A stretch of DNA of 64,000 nucleotides from Fluviicola sp. XM-24bin1. GTDB taxonomy: Bacteria > Bacteroidota > Bacteroidia > Flavobacteriales_D > Crocinitomicaceae. The stretch's first letter is position 1. Every line of letters starts with the position of its first letter. This document shows positions 55,009 to 64,000 of this stretch, piece by piece. A model generated the notes under the pieces. The model searched no databases. It was not told where the DNA came from and saw only the letters and a program-made list of their open reading frames with translations. The translations under genes and the position numbers were made by a program. Location: positions 62,001-126,000 of the forward strand of contig QCWI01000010.1 of NCBI GenBank assembly GCA_003149635.1. Direction: 5' to 3'.

Positions 55009-56928
55009 TTGTCGAAAAACACTGCTACATATCAACTCACAGTTATAGTCGTTAATTACAACGTCGAATACTTTCTGGATCAATGTTTACAATCGGTTGA
55101 GAAAGCCTCGAAAGACCTTAAAATTGAGACAATTGTTGTTGACAATGCATCTATGGATGGTTCCGTGGAGATGCTAGAGACAAAATACAGTCATCTCCAC
55201 CTCATTCTCAACAAAGACAATGTTGGATTTTCAAAAGCGAATAATCAAGGAATTGACATCGCAAAAGGAAAGTATGTTCTTTTATTGAATCCTGATACCG
55301 TAGTCGAGGAAACAAGCTTCCAAAAAGTCATCGATTATATGGAGGCACATCCCGACACAGGAGGATTAGGCGTTCGCATGATCGACGGACGAGGAAACTT
55401 TCTTCCTGAATCCAAACGCGGTCTACCTCGCCCGATGGTGGCATTTTACAAGATTTTTGGGCTTTCTAGAATTTTCTCAAAATCAAAACGCTTTGGACAA
55501 TATCATTTAGGGCATCTGTCGGAATTTGAAACAGCTGAGATCGATGTACTCAGTGGAGCCTTCATGCTCATGCGCAAAGAAGCATTGGACAAACTTGGAA
55601 ATCTGGACGAAGCCTTCTTCATGTACGGTGAAGACATTGACCTTTCCTACAGAATTCAAAAAGGAGGGTACAAAAACATCTACTTCCCAGAAACTACCAT
55701 CATACATTATAAAGGTGAAAGCACGAAGAAGAGTTCTGTAAATTACGTCTTCGTATTCTATCGCGCGATGGTCATTTTTGCGAAGAAACATTTTTCAGGA
55801 AATAATGCTTGGTTGTTCTCTTTCCTGATCAACATGGCAATTTACTTCAGAGCATCGCTCGCGATCATCACACGCCTTATTCGAACCCTTTTCCTCCCTG
55901 TTTTTGATTTGATCTGCATTATTCTTGGATTGTTCGCATTGACGAATTACTGGAGCATGTCGAATATTGAATTCCCTGAGGAATTGATCCAATATTCCAT
56001 CCCGGCGTACGGATTGACCTGGGTAGCTGTGGTTTATTTCAATGGCGGCTACGACAGACCGATCAAATTGTTCAAATTTTTGAAAGGAACCATTTTAGGA
56101 ACACTGCCAATTCTCGTCGCCTATGCCATTTTACCGAAAACACTACAGTTTTCACGACTTTTCATCTTCATTGGTGCCATTTGGGTACTCACTTATTATT
56201 TAATTTCTCGGGTTTACTTCCATTTCGCTTTCCCTAAGAAATTCCGATTGCGAAGCAAGGAGAAAAAGAACTTCACAATTTACAGTGGTAAGGATGAATT
56301 TGAGCGCATTTCTCAATTACTGAAGCAAACTCAGACGAATATTGGTGAAGTTTCTCATGTTTCATCCAAAGACGAGTTAGACGAAATCAAAAACGACATC
56401 GACGAACTCATTTTTTCATCCAGAGACATTTCAAATTCTGAGATTATTACCTTAATGTCGGAATTGAAGTCCAACTCACTGGATTTCAAAATTGCTCCAG
56501 AAACAAATGATCTGTTAATTGGAAGTAATTCCATCGATACGGCTGGTGATCTCTACATTCTTAATTTGAACGCGCTAATTAGTAACGAAAACAAGCGGAA
56601 AAAGCGACTTTTCGATTTAATGGCGTCCACCTGCATGATGCTGAGTTTACCCGTGTCGATCCTATTCTACCAGAACAAATCCACCTTCGTTCGAAACGTA
56701 TTCTCCGTATTACTTGGAAAGAAATCGTTCATTGGATTTTCCGAAGCACTTTCACTTAAAGACGTCCGCTTGCCTCGCATCAAAAAAGGCATTCTTACAC
56801 CCGACGACGGCTTTGAATTTCAGGATGAGGGAATTACGGAAAAACTCAACCTTCTTTATGCCCGCGATTACTCCATGCGCAAAGACTTCTCCATCGTATG
56901 GAAGGCATGGCGCAAATTAGATCGCTAA
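55009..56928 (+). CDS. GT2 glycosyltransferase fused to a degenerate sugar-phosphate transferase-like region
   Basis: Membrane glycosyltransferase. The first 250 residues are family GT2: TVIVVNYN, VDNASMDGSVE, VGFSKANNQG, LLLNPDTVVEE and a GAFMLMRKEALDKLG / GEDIDLSYRI region. Then come several hydrophobic segments (about 280-420), a CoA-binding-like soluble part, and a C-terminal piece (KRKKRLFDLMASTCMML and YSMRKDFSIVWKAWRKL) recalling bacterial sugar transferases (PglC/WcaJ type) but lacking clear catalytic Asp-Glu blocks. No ATG fits; TTG at 55009 just after ridA is chosen. Probably in polysaccharide or glycan assembly. Confidence 0.82.
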   Translation: MSKNTATYQLTVIVVNYNVEYFLDQCLQSVEKASKDLKIETIVVDNASMDGSVEMLETKYSHLHLILNKDNVGFSKANNQGIDIAKGKYVLLLNPDTVVEETSFQKVIDYMEAHPDTGGLGVRMIDGRGNFLPESKRGLPRPMVAFYKIFGLSRIFSKSKRFGQYHLGHLSEFETAEIDVLSGAFMLMRKEALDKLGNLDEAFFMYGEDIDLSYRIQKGGYKNIYFPETTIIHYKGESTKKSSVNYVFVFYRAMVIFAKKHFSGNNAWLFSFLINMAIYFRASLAIITRLIRTLFLPVFDLICIILGLFALTNYWSMSNIEFPEELIQYSIPAYGLTWVAVVYFNGGYDRPIKLFKFLKGTILGTLPILVAYAILPKTLQFSRLFIFIGAIWVLTYYLISRVYFHFAFPKKFRLRSKEKKNFTIYSGKDEFERISQLLKQTQTNIGEVSHVSSKDELDEIKNDIDELIFSSRDISNSEIITLMSELKSNSLDFKIAPETNDLLIGSNSIDTAGDLYILNLNALISNENKRKKRLFDLMASTCMMLSLPVSILFYQNKSTFVRNVFSVLLGKKSFIGFSEALSLKDVRLPRIKKGILTPDDGFEFQDEGITEKLNLLYARDYSMRKDFSIVWKAWRKLDR

Positions 56929-56943
56929 AAGACCTTTCAGGCA

Positions 56944-56973
56944 TTGACTAAAAAGAAATTTCGGTTATTTTTG
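56944..56973 (+). promoter_or_regulatory. Promoter of the second E2 gene
   Basis: TTG at 56944-56946 and TATTTTTG at 56966-56973 are 19 bases apart, both in consensus. The ATG at 57004 gives a leader of about 25 nt. Confidence 0.72.
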
Positions 56974-57003
56974 TACTCAGAAATTTCAACATTACTAGAA
57001 TTT

Positions 57004-58386
57004 ATGGCGCAAATTGAAATCCGCCTTCCTAAAATGGGAGAAAGTGTTACCGAAGCGACGATCACGAATTGGTTAAAAGAAGTTGGTGATACCATCGAAA
57101 TGGACGAACCTCTTGTGGAGGTTGCAACAGACAAGGTGGACAATGAACTTCCTTCTGAAGCGGAAGGAGTTTTGGTGAAGAAACTTTTCGAAAAGGACGA
57201 AGTTGCGCAAGTTGGTGATGTAATCGCCGTAATCTCTACAGATGGTGATGCACCAGCTGATGATTCCAGCGCACCTGCGGCAGCGGTAGAACAAACAGAA
57301 GCATCTGCTCCAGCAGTAGTTGCCGAGTCGATTACTGCAGAAGTAGCAACAATGACAGCGACTGTGAACGGGAACGGAAATGGTGTTGTAGCGAAAAACG
57401 GCCCAAGTGGTAAATTCTACTCTCCATTGGTACGAAGCATTGCTGAAAAAGAAGGTGTTTCAATGTCTGAATTAGAAACTATCGCTGGTTCAGGACAAAA
57501 TGGACGTGTAACTAAGAAAGATATTTTAGGATACATTGGTGGTGATCGTTCTGCAGCTACAGTTGCAGCTCCGACTCCAAGCGCTCCGGCAGCAGCGCCA
57601 AAAACAGCACCAGCGCCAGCAGCGGCTGGAGGTGGATTCCTTTCCAATATCAAAGAGCCTGTGGTTACTGCTGGGCCAGACGATGAAATCATGGAAATGG
57701 ATCGTATGCGTAAGTTGATCGCCGATCACATGGTGATGTCAACGCATGTATCTCCGCACGTAACAAGCTACGTAGAGGCAGATGTAACGAACATCTTCAA
57801 CTGGAGAAAGAAAGTAAAGAAAGAGTTCATGGATCGCGAAGGAGAAAACATCACCTTCACACCGATCTTCATGGAGGCTGTTGTAAAAGCAATTAAAGAC
57901 TTCCCAATGATCAACGTATCAGTTTCGGGAGATCAAATAATCAAACGTAAGCACATCAACATCGGTATGGCAACTGCATTGCCTTCTGGAAACTTAATCG
58001 TGCCAGTAATCAAAGATGCAGATCGTTTGAATCTTACAGGATTGACAAAAGCTGTTAACGAGATGGCAAATAACGCACGTAATAACAGCTTGAAGCCAGA
58101 AGACATCCAAGGTGGAACTTACACTGTTACCAACGTTGGAACTTTTGGAAACGTAATGGGAACTCCAATTATCAACCAGCCGCAAGTAGCGATCTTGGCA
58201 TTAGGTGCCATCAGAAAAGTTCCAGCGGTTATTGAAACTCCGGATGGAGACTTCATTGGAATTCGTCACAAAATGTTCTTGTCGCATTCATACGACCACC
58301 GAGTGGTAGATGGTGCTCTCGGAGGACAATTTGTGCGTCGTGTTGCTGATTACTTAGAGCAATTCGACCCTGAGCGTGAACTATAA
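57004..58386 (+). CDS. 2-oxoacid dehydrogenase E2 acyltransferase, branched-chain/2-oxoglutarate type
   Basis: Dihydrolipoamide acyltransferase of a second 2-oxoacid dehydrogenase complex. ATG at 57004 gives MAQIEIRLPKMGESV with the lipoyl domain and lipoyl-Lys44 in EVATDKVDNE. An Ala/Pro linker and a subunit-binding domain (VRSIAEKEGVSMSEL ... GRVTKKDI, about 140-180) follow, then the catalytic core with SYDHRVVDGALGG. The MGESVTEATITNW start is the type usual in branched-chain or 2-oxoglutarate E2, but the pair E1 genes are not nearby. A consensus promoter lies upstream. Confidence 0.92.
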   Translation: MAQIEIRLPKMGESVTEATITNWLKEVGDTIEMDEPLVEVATDKVDNELPSEAEGVLVKKLFEKDEVAQVGDVIAVISTDGDAPADDSSAPAAAVEQTEASAPAVVAESITAEVATMTATVNGNGNGVVAKNGPSGKFYSPLVRSIAEKEGVSMSELETIAGSGQNGRVTKKDILGYIGGDRSAATVAAPTPSAPAAAPKTAPAPAAAGGGFLSNIKEPVVTAGPDDEIMEMDRMRKLIADHMVMSTHVSPHVTSYVEADVTNIFNWRKKVKKEFMDREGENITFTPIFMEAVVKAIKDFPMINVSVSGDQIIKRKHINIGMATALPSGNLIVPVIKDADRLNLTGLTKAVNEMANNARNNSLKPEDIQGGTYTVTNVGTFGNVMGTPIINQPQVAILALGAIRKVPAVIETPDGDFIGIRHKMFLSHSYDHRVVDGALGGQFVRRVADYLEQFDPEREL

Positions 58387-58403
58387 ACACTAACAACTCA
58401 CTA

Positions 58404-60710
58404 ATGAAAAAGCTACTCCTACTGCTTTTAATCGTACCTATGAGCACTTTTGCTCAAATGACTGATGCGCAGGTCAAAGCATTGGCAGAAACAGGTACTG
58501 AAGATGAATTGGTGCTTCGTAGCTCCGAAATGATTCAGAACAACTTCTTGTATCATGCCGGAATTTTGGTGGATCGCCTGTTGGAGATCAAACCGCAGAG
58601 CGCGAACTACAATTACCGTAAAGGTTTTATCGTGTACACAGCAGATACGGATTATCCAACTGCGATCAATCACTTCCAAAAAGCGGTAATTGAAGTAAAG
58701 AAGAACTACGATCCATACACCGTGAAGGAAACTGGAACGCCATATGACGCGTACTACTACCTAGCGAAGTGCTACCATTTGGATGAGCAGTTGGATCAAG
58801 CGGAGAATTATTACAAATTATTTCTTGAGAATTCAGCCAAGAAATCACGATTGGTAGATCTTACGAATCTTGGATTGGAGCAATTGGTTGTAGCACGTCG
58901 CGAAATGGCAAGCCCACGTAGCGCTATCGTGAAAAACGTTGGAGACGCTGTAAATGGCCCTGAGGCAGACTACGCTCCAGTAATTTCATTGGATGGTAAC
59001 TCTTTGTATTTCACGTCACGACGCCAGTGGGAAGGTGTTCCGGATGGAAAGTTTAGAGATCCAATGTTGTACGACCTTCCAGAAGACATCTTCGTTTCGT
59101 TTGCCGATTTTGATGGCGAGTGGACAGCTCCAACAAAATTGGAGTTCTGTGTAGACTCATTAAACGAAGCAACGATTGGAGTTAGTGCCGATGAGCGCCG
59201 AATCTTCGTTTACGAGGATCGTTCGGGAGGTGGTGACATCTATTTCTCAGACATTTTGGATAACGGTCGTTTCGATCAAATGGAAAAATTGCGTTACAGC
59301 GAGTTGAACTCAGAATACTGGGAAACGCACTGTACCATGACTCCAGACGGACAGTATTTGTATTTTGCTTCAGATCGTCCAGGTGGATACGGAGGTCGTG
59401 ATATTTACCGATTGACGCGCTTGCCGAATGGAGAATGGAGTAAGGCTCAAAACATGGGGCCAGAAATCAATACTCCGTACGATGAAGACTCGCCGTTTAT
59501 CGCCGTGAATAACAAGACTTTGTACTACGCAAGTAATGGCCCCGAGAGTATGGGAGGATTCGACGTCTTCGTAACGTTCCGCGATGAGGAAAACAACTGG
59601 TCGCAACCAGCGAACATGGGATATCCAATCAATTCGACGGGAGACGACATCTACTACACTACGACAGTAGACGGATTGCGCGGCTACCTCTCCTCTTTCC
59701 GTAAAAATGGATACGGTGAGAAGGACATCTATGAAATTCAGAACGATTACCTTGGGAACCGACCAATTAGTTCACTGCTAGGTCAGTTCGTAATGTTGGA
59801 CGGATCTCCGCTACCGAACGATCTTGATGTGAAGGTAAAATGTACGAATTGCGAATTGGAGGCGGACAAGATGTTCCATCCACGTGTGAAAAACGAAGGA
59901 CGATTCTTTGCTCCGTTAAAGCGTTGTAAGGATTACGAACTTGAATTCTACCGAGGAGGAGATTTGGTTGAGACCAAAACGTTCGTAACGCTTTGTAATA
60001 ACGAGAACGAAGAAATTGAAAAGGTGCACTACCTTGACAATTACGTATTGGATGCGACTGTTGCTGATGTGAAAACATTGGAAATTCTTCCAGGATCAAA
60101 AGTGATCATCTATGAAGCAGGAACGAAAAACGAGCTTCACTCCTTTGACACAGACGGACAAGCAAAGTTCCCGAAAGATTTGATCGCTGACAATTTACCG
60201 GGCGATCGTATTGCATGGGACATCCACATTGAAAAAGACGATTACATCGTTCAAACCTTCAAATTGGATACCGTTCTTGGAGTTTGGGGAACATTGAAAT
60301 TGGATTACTTATTGAACAAGGTTGAAGTTGGAACTGATATCGGTGCCATTTTCGACTTGAATCCTATTTACTTCGATTTGAACAAATCTGACATTCGTCC
60401 TGATGCGGCAATTGAGTTGGATAAGATCGTAGAAATCATGAATGAGAACCCAGACATTAAAATCGAATTGGGATCTCACACAGACTGTCGTGCGTCGAAA
60501 TCTTACAATACACGTCTATCTTCTAGACGTGCGGTTTCATCGGCTGAATACATCAAGCAAAGAATCTCTGACCCTTCTCGAATTTACGGTAAAGGATATG
60601 GTGAGTCTCAATTGGTGAACGATTGTGGATGTGAAGGCAATGTGGTTTCCGATTGTACAGAAGAAGAGCATCAGGCCAACCGTCGAACTGAATTTAAAAT
60701 CGTTAAGTAA
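58404..60710 (+). CDS. OmpA-family protein with TPR and PD40 propeller (PorE-like)
   Basis: Signal peptide (MKKLLLLLLIVPMSTFAQ) and three parts: a helical TPR-like region (residues about 20-160), a PD40/WD40-like propeller (about 180-460; GNSLYFTSRRQW, DGQYLYFASDRPGGYGGRDIY, NKTLYYASNGPESMGGFDVF), and a C-terminal OmpA domain (FDLNKSDIRPDA, GSHTDCRASKSYN, NRRTEFKI) binding peptidoglycan. The architecture is that of envelope proteins tied to the T9SS trans-periplasm ring (PorE-like), which fits the T9SS substrate elsewhere here. A tandem paralogue follows. Confidence 0.9.
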   Translation: MKKLLLLLLIVPMSTFAQMTDAQVKALAETGTEDELVLRSSEMIQNNFLYHAGILVDRLLEIKPQSANYNYRKGFIVYTADTDYPTAINHFQKAVIEVKKNYDPYTVKETGTPYDAYYYLAKCYHLDEQLDQAENYYKLFLENSAKKSRLVDLTNLGLEQLVVARREMASPRSAIVKNVGDAVNGPEADYAPVISLDGNSLYFTSRRQWEGVPDGKFRDPMLYDLPEDIFVSFADFDGEWTAPTKLEFCVDSLNEATIGVSADERRIFVYEDRSGGGDIYFSDILDNGRFDQMEKLRYSELNSEYWETHCTMTPDGQYLYFASDRPGGYGGRDIYRLTRLPNGEWSKAQNMGPEINTPYDEDSPFIAVNNKTLYYASNGPESMGGFDVFVTFRDEENNWSQPANMGYPINSTGDDIYYTTTVDGLRGYLSSFRKNGYGEKDIYEIQNDYLGNRPISSLLGQFVMLDGSPLPNDLDVKVKCTNCELEADKMFHPRVKNEGRFFAPLKRCKDYELEFYRGGDLVETKTFVTLCNNENEEIEKVHYLDNYVLDATVADVKTLEILPGSKVIIYEAGTKNELHSFDTDGQAKFPKDLIADNLPGDRIAWDIHIEKDDYIVQTFKLDTVLGVWGTLKLDYLLNKVEVGTDIGAIFDLNPIYFDLNKSDIRPDAAIELDKIVEIMNENPDIKIELGSHTDCRASKSYNTRLSSRRAVSSAEYIKQRISDPSRIYGKGYGESQLVNDCGCEGNVVSDCTEEEHQANRRTEFKIVK

Positions 60711-60856
60711 ACCAATTTTGCAATTGTCAATCAGGATATTAAAAACTACATGTGGGAAAATACCACTGTAATTTATTTGCGAAAAGATGGCAGATTGCGT
60801 AACATTATATACCCAACACCGTATCAACCAGAATAATGAAAGTAAAATTACACGTT

Positions 60857-62968
60857 ATGGACTTGAAAAAGGCTGTATTCTCCGCAGTTGCCATACTAGC
60901 TACTACGATCACATTTGGTCAAAGGCCAGGCGAACCGCTTACTGAACAGGAGGTTCGAGACATTGCGGCAACCGCGAAGGAATCAGAACTTGTAATGCAA
61001 AACTCCACCCTTATGCAGGATGGATATTTGTATTACTCTGAAATTATTGCGGATCGTCTCTTGGAGTTGAATCCTCAAAATCCAAACTACAATTACCGTA
61101 AAGGGTTCTTGATTTTGGAAATTCGTAAAGATTACGAAGGAGCGATTCCAATGTTCCAAAAGGCTGTGACGGATACAGATCAAAATTTTGACATGTACTC
61201 TCATCGTGAAACAAGCTCCCCACCGGATGCCTACTTTCACTTGGCGACTTGTTACCACTTAAATGAGGACATTGACAAAGCCATTGAGAACTACAATAAA
61301 TTCTTAGAAATTTCTCGTTCAAAATCAGAGTTGCGCCCAGTTACTGAACTTCGTTTGAAGCAGTGTGAGGAAGCGAAACGCCAGATGGCAGCTCCGGTAA
61401 ACGTTACTCTAAAGAACATGGGGCCTTCCATCAACACGAAATACCCAGAATACTCGCCGGTAGTATCGTTGGACGGTTCGGCTTTGTACTTTACAGCACG
61501 TAAGCCTTGGGAAAACGGTGAAACTGAAAACTTCCGTGATTTGGCGACCAACCAATACCCAGAGGATGTTTACGTAAGTTACCTTGATTTCGATTCTTCT
61601 TGGACGACTCCACAGAAATTACAGTTCTGTGATGATGAGCGTAACGAGGCATCAATCTCAATGAGTGGCGATGAGCGTAAAATCTACCTTTACCAAGATA
61701 CGGTTGGTAACGGAGACATCTTTACTACAGATTTCTACCATGCTAAATTCAACGAAATTGAGCCGTTGGACATGAAGAAAGTAAACTCGAATGATTGGGA
61801 GACGCACTGTATGATGTCTCACAATAAGCGTCGTTTCTTCTTTGTATCAGATCGTCCTGGAGGTTTCGGTGGACGTGACATCTACGTGATGGAACGTAAA
61901 AAGAACGGAAAGTGGACAAATCCTAAGAACCTTGGGCCTGGAATCAACACGCCTTACGATGAGGATGCTCCATTTATCGCAATTGATAACAGAACATTAT
62001 ACTACGCATCTAACGGCGAGAAGAGTATCGGAGGTTTCGACATCTTTAAAAGTGAGATGCAGGAGGACAGTACTTGGGTAGAAGGATCCAATCTTGGATA
62101 TCCATTCAACTCAACAAACGATGATATCTTCTATACCACTACTCTAGACGGACGTCGTGGATACATGACATCTTACCGTAAAGATGGTAAAGGAGAAAAA
62201 GACATCTACGAGATCTTCAACGATTACCTTGGTGTGAAAGACATCGCTGTATTGAAAGGATTGATTAAAACGGTAGATGATAAGCCAATTCCAGAAGATT
62301 TCGCAATTAACGTGAAATTGGTTTGTTTGAACTGTGATGAGCAAGAAGAACGTCAGGTCTTCCCTCGCCTTCGTGATGGAGTCTTCATGACAGGATTGCA
62401 GCCATGTAAAGATTACCGATTGGAATACACGAACCTTAAGGACAGTGTGACAATGGGAGAAGATGAGTTCTCTACGGAATGTGAGACGAACTATCAAGAA
62501 ATTTACCGTGAATTGTTGCTTGACGTAGATAAGCGTGCAATCATTATGATTGAAGATACACTTGATTTGGATACCGTTGTAACCGGCGGATACCCAGATC
62601 TAGAGTTCATGCACTACTTCGCTTACAACAAGAACAAATTATCTGTGAAGAAAGGAGACTTGAAGAAATTTGTAAAAGATGTAGAAGCTCAATTGGCCAA
62701 TGGACGTGAGTCTATTACGATCTCTATCTTCTCATCTGCATCGAATGTACCTACGAAAACGTACGGAACTAACGAGAAGCTTGCGAAGATTCGTGCGGAG
62801 AACATGAAGTACGATCTAGTCGCCTACTTCGAGCAGTTCGAACAATACAAAGGAAAAGTGAACATTGTAATTGTTACTTCTGAAGTGAAAGGTCCAGAAT
62901 ACGCTAAGGATGCCTCTAACAAAGAGAAATACTTCCCTTATCAGTACGTTGGTTTGAAAACTGAATAA
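60857..62968 (+). CDS. Tandem paralogue: TPR-PD40 envelope protein with diverged OmpA-like end
   Basis: Shares the arrangement and many blocks of the preceding gene: a leader ending ITFGQ, NYNYRKGF, PDAYFHLATCYHL, the propeller phrases SALYFTARKPW, FFFVSDRPGGFGGRDIY and RTLYYASNGEKSIGGFDIF. The C-terminus (LEFMHYFAYNKNKLSVKKGD ... EKLAKIRAENMKYDLVAYF) still looks OmpA-like in fold but lacks the usual HTD and RNRR-type residues, so peptidoglycan binding may be lost. ATG at 60857 is preferred for the signal; ATG 60836 is 7 residues upstream. 146 bases after copy 1. Confidence 0.88.
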   Translation: MDLKKAVFSAVAILATTITFGQRPGEPLTEQEVRDIAATAKESELVMQNSTLMQDGYLYYSEIIADRLLELNPQNPNYNYRKGFLILEIRKDYEGAIPMFQKAVTDTDQNFDMYSHRETSSPPDAYFHLATCYHLNEDIDKAIENYNKFLEISRSKSELRPVTELRLKQCEEAKRQMAAPVNVTLKNMGPSINTKYPEYSPVVSLDGSALYFTARKPWENGETENFRDLATNQYPEDVYVSYLDFDSSWTTPQKLQFCDDERNEASISMSGDERKIYLYQDTVGNGDIFTTDFYHAKFNEIEPLDMKKVNSNDWETHCMMSHNKRRFFFVSDRPGGFGGRDIYVMERKKNGKWTNPKNLGPGINTPYDEDAPFIAIDNRTLYYASNGEKSIGGFDIFKSEMQEDSTWVEGSNLGYPFNSTNDDIFYTTTLDGRRGYMTSYRKDGKGEKDIYEIFNDYLGVKDIAVLKGLIKTVDDKPIPEDFAINVKLVCLNCDEQEERQVFPRLRDGVFMTGLQPCKDYRLEYTNLKDSVTMGEDEFSTECETNYQEIYRELLLDVDKRAIIMIEDTLDLDTVVTGGYPDLEFMHYFAYNKNKLSVKKGDLKKFVKDVEAQLANGRESITISIFSSASNVPTKTYGTNEKLAKIRAENMKYDLVAYFEQFEQYKGKVNIVIVTSEVKGPEYAKDASNKEKYFPYQYVGLKTE

Positions 62969-62989
62969 GAAGCATTTCAAACATACTCG

Positions 62990-63020
62990 AAAGTCCCGGT
63001 AATTTTGCCGGGACTTTTTT
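62990..63020 (+). terminator. Terminator after the PD40 protein pair
   Basis: AAAGTCCCGG pairs with CCGGGACTTT around an 8-base TAATTTTG loop, followed by more T. It separates the envelope genes from the exonuclease. Confidence 0.9.
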
Positions 63021-63053
63021 GTTCCCCCCCTTCCCTATCCTTATATTTAGCAC

Positions 63054-63890
63054 ATGAATATTAAGCTGCAAAAATCGCTGGCCATTTTCGATCTCGAAGC
63101 AACAGGTTTGAATGTTACACACGATCGTATTGTACAAATCGCCGTTGTAAAAATTTCGCCGGACGGAACGACTACCAATTTCGACCGTCTTGTGAATCCG
63201 GAAATTCCAATTCCAAAAGAAGTGAGCGAAATTCACGGAATTTATGATGCTGACATTGCCGACGCTCCAACTTTCAAAGAAATAATTCCTGAATTGGAGG
63301 CTTTCCTTGAAGATTGTGATTTTGCGGGCTATAATTCAAACAAGTTCGATTTACCGATGTTGGCAGAAGAACTCCTGCGCGCAGAAAGCACGTTCGATCT
63401 CTCAATACGCAAGCACATCGATGTCCAAAACATCTTCCATAAGATGGAACAACGCACGTTAATTGCAGCATACAAGTTCTATTGTCAGAAGGAATTGAAC
63501 AACGCTCACAATGCGCTAGCTGATGCACAAGCAACGTGGGAAGTTCTAGACGCTCAAATATCGCATTATGACGAACTGAACGGAGATGTATCTTTTTTAG
63601 CGGATTTCTCGCGTCACAATGATATGGATCGTGCTGATTTCGCTGGAAGACTTGCCTATAATAAGAAAGGCGAAGTCGTCTATAACTTTGGAAAACACAA
63701 AAACAAATCAGTTGAGCAAGTTCACAAGATTGAACCAGGATATTACGGTTGGATGTTGGATGCAGACTTTCCCTTGTACACCAAGCAGATTCTTCGCAAA
63801 GAGATGGAGGAGATCAAACAACGCAATCAGCCTCCACAACAGAGTTACGAAGATAAATTGAGTGCCTTAAAAGATAAATTCAAGAAATGA
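63054..63890 (+). CDS. DEDDh 3'-5' exonuclease (DnaQ/exonuclease-like)
   Basis: Exonuclease domain of the DnaQ type: [11 protein letters not shown] (Asp13, Glu15), then the second motif [12 protein letters not shown], and the final [10 protein letters not shown] with the general-base His and last Asp. The C-terminal part contains the [25 protein letters not shown] region common in exonucleases used in repair and replication editing. The ATG at 63054 follows a terminator by about 33 bases. It overlaps the next gene in an ATGA. Role: processing DNA 3' ends; whether polymerase-associated cannot be told. Confidence 0.9.
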   Translation: MNIKLQKSLAIFDLEATGLNVTHDRIVQIAVVKISPDGTTTNFDRLVNPEIPIPKEVSEIHGIYDADIADAPTFKEIIPELEAFLEDCDFAGYNSNKFDLPMLAEELLRAESTFDLSIRKHIDVQNIFHKMEQRTLIAAYKFYCQKELNNAHNALADAQATWEVLDAQISHYDELNGDVSFLADFSRHNDMDRADFAGRLAYNKKGEVVYNFGKHKNKSVEQVHKIEPGYYGWMLDADFPLYTKQILRKEMEEIKQRNQPPQQSYEDKLSALKDKFKK

Positions 63891-64000
63891 AAATCATTTG
63901 TATCGGAAGAAACTACGCAGATCACGCTAAGGAAATGCAATCTGCAGTACCGGAAACGCCCATGTTCTTTATGAAGCCTGATGTTGCACTCCTGAAGGCC
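63887..64000 (+). CDS. Fumarylacetoacetate hydrolase family protein, N-terminus (3' truncated)
   Basis: Starts ATGA-overlapping the exonuclease stop and runs off the window after 38 codons. The visible start [17 protein letters not shown] and the block [12 protein letters not shown] are the FAH-family N-terminal pattern (C-C bond hydrolases or decarboxylases of keto acids). The active-site metal residues lie beyond the window, so the precise reaction is unknown. Confidence 0.85.
   Translation, partial: MKIICIGRNYADHAKEMQSAVPETPMFFMKPDVALLKA

Overview
The window is ordinary chromosomal DNA of a Bacteroidota member, most likely order Flavobacteriales (Crocinitomicaceae or Cryomorphaceae-like). 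The evidence is a type IX secretion (T9SS) sorting domain on a secreted M43 protease, a Bacteroidota-type LptD C-terminus, an S46 dipeptidyl peptidase, a GH92 mannosidase, PD40/OmpA proteins, -7 promoter boxes of the TAnnTTTG type, and the absence of Shine-Dalgarno sequences at most starts. I found no rRNA, tRNA, CRISPR array, insertion sequence or phage gene. Genus-level assignment is not possible by eye.

Layout. 1-9625 (+) is one tightly packed string: the C-terminus of an LptD-like barrel, yqgE, rarA, a lipid A-type acyltransferase, a secreted BNR-type propeller, an HD phosphohydrolase, a ROK sugar kinase and a GH92 alpha-mannosidase. From rarA onward neighbours abut, overlap or are 4 bp apart. 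9672-15209 (+) holds an S46 peptidase with a terminator, two tandem TerB-J-domain membrane proteins and a multipass protein. 15324-23351 (-) holds two operons, one of envelope/lipoprotein genes (NAGPA-type, SRPBCC, DUF2807, plus a CAP protein) and one with permease, serine hydrolase and a papain-like protein that lacks its catalytic cysteine. 23459-29506 is a mixed stretch of lipoproteins, a LytTR regulator and a decayed gene. 29644-33420 (-) encodes PDH E2, PDH E1-alpha, a DUF3298 lipoprotein and cytidine deaminase. 33758-37453 carries two tRNA-modification genes (mtaB and mnmD) and an FG-GAP protein. 37477-41484 (+) is an overlapping three-gene operon: vanadium haloperoxidase-like protein, CRTAC1/ASPIC protein and an Omp85-type barrel. 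41497-43226 (-) is an S15 hydrolase with a frameshift. 43381-50909 (+) has dnaB, a conserved secreted protein, the T9SS-exported M43 protease and a small OB-fold lipoprotein. gyrB (-) follows. 53147-62968 has an OmpA protein, a trpG/pabA-type amidotransferase (-), RidA, a glycosyltransferase fusion, a second 2-oxoacid dehydrogenase E2 and two tandem PD40 envelope proteins. The window ends with a DEDDh exonuclease and the start of an FAH-family gene.

Themes. Much of the coding capacity goes to the cell envelope and secretion: LptD, acyltransferase, OmpA proteins, Omp85 barrel, lipoproteins, and degradative enzymes (S46, M43, GH92, S15). Core replication and repair (rarA, dnaB, gyrB, exonuclease) and tRNA modification are interspersed. 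The most notable signals are two copies of a palindromic intergenic element, two likely frameshifted genes, a predicted pseudoprotease, a terminator-like hairpin in the gyrB leader, promoter boxes lying only 4-16 bp before start codons, and the haloperoxidase-CRTAC1-Omp85 operon.
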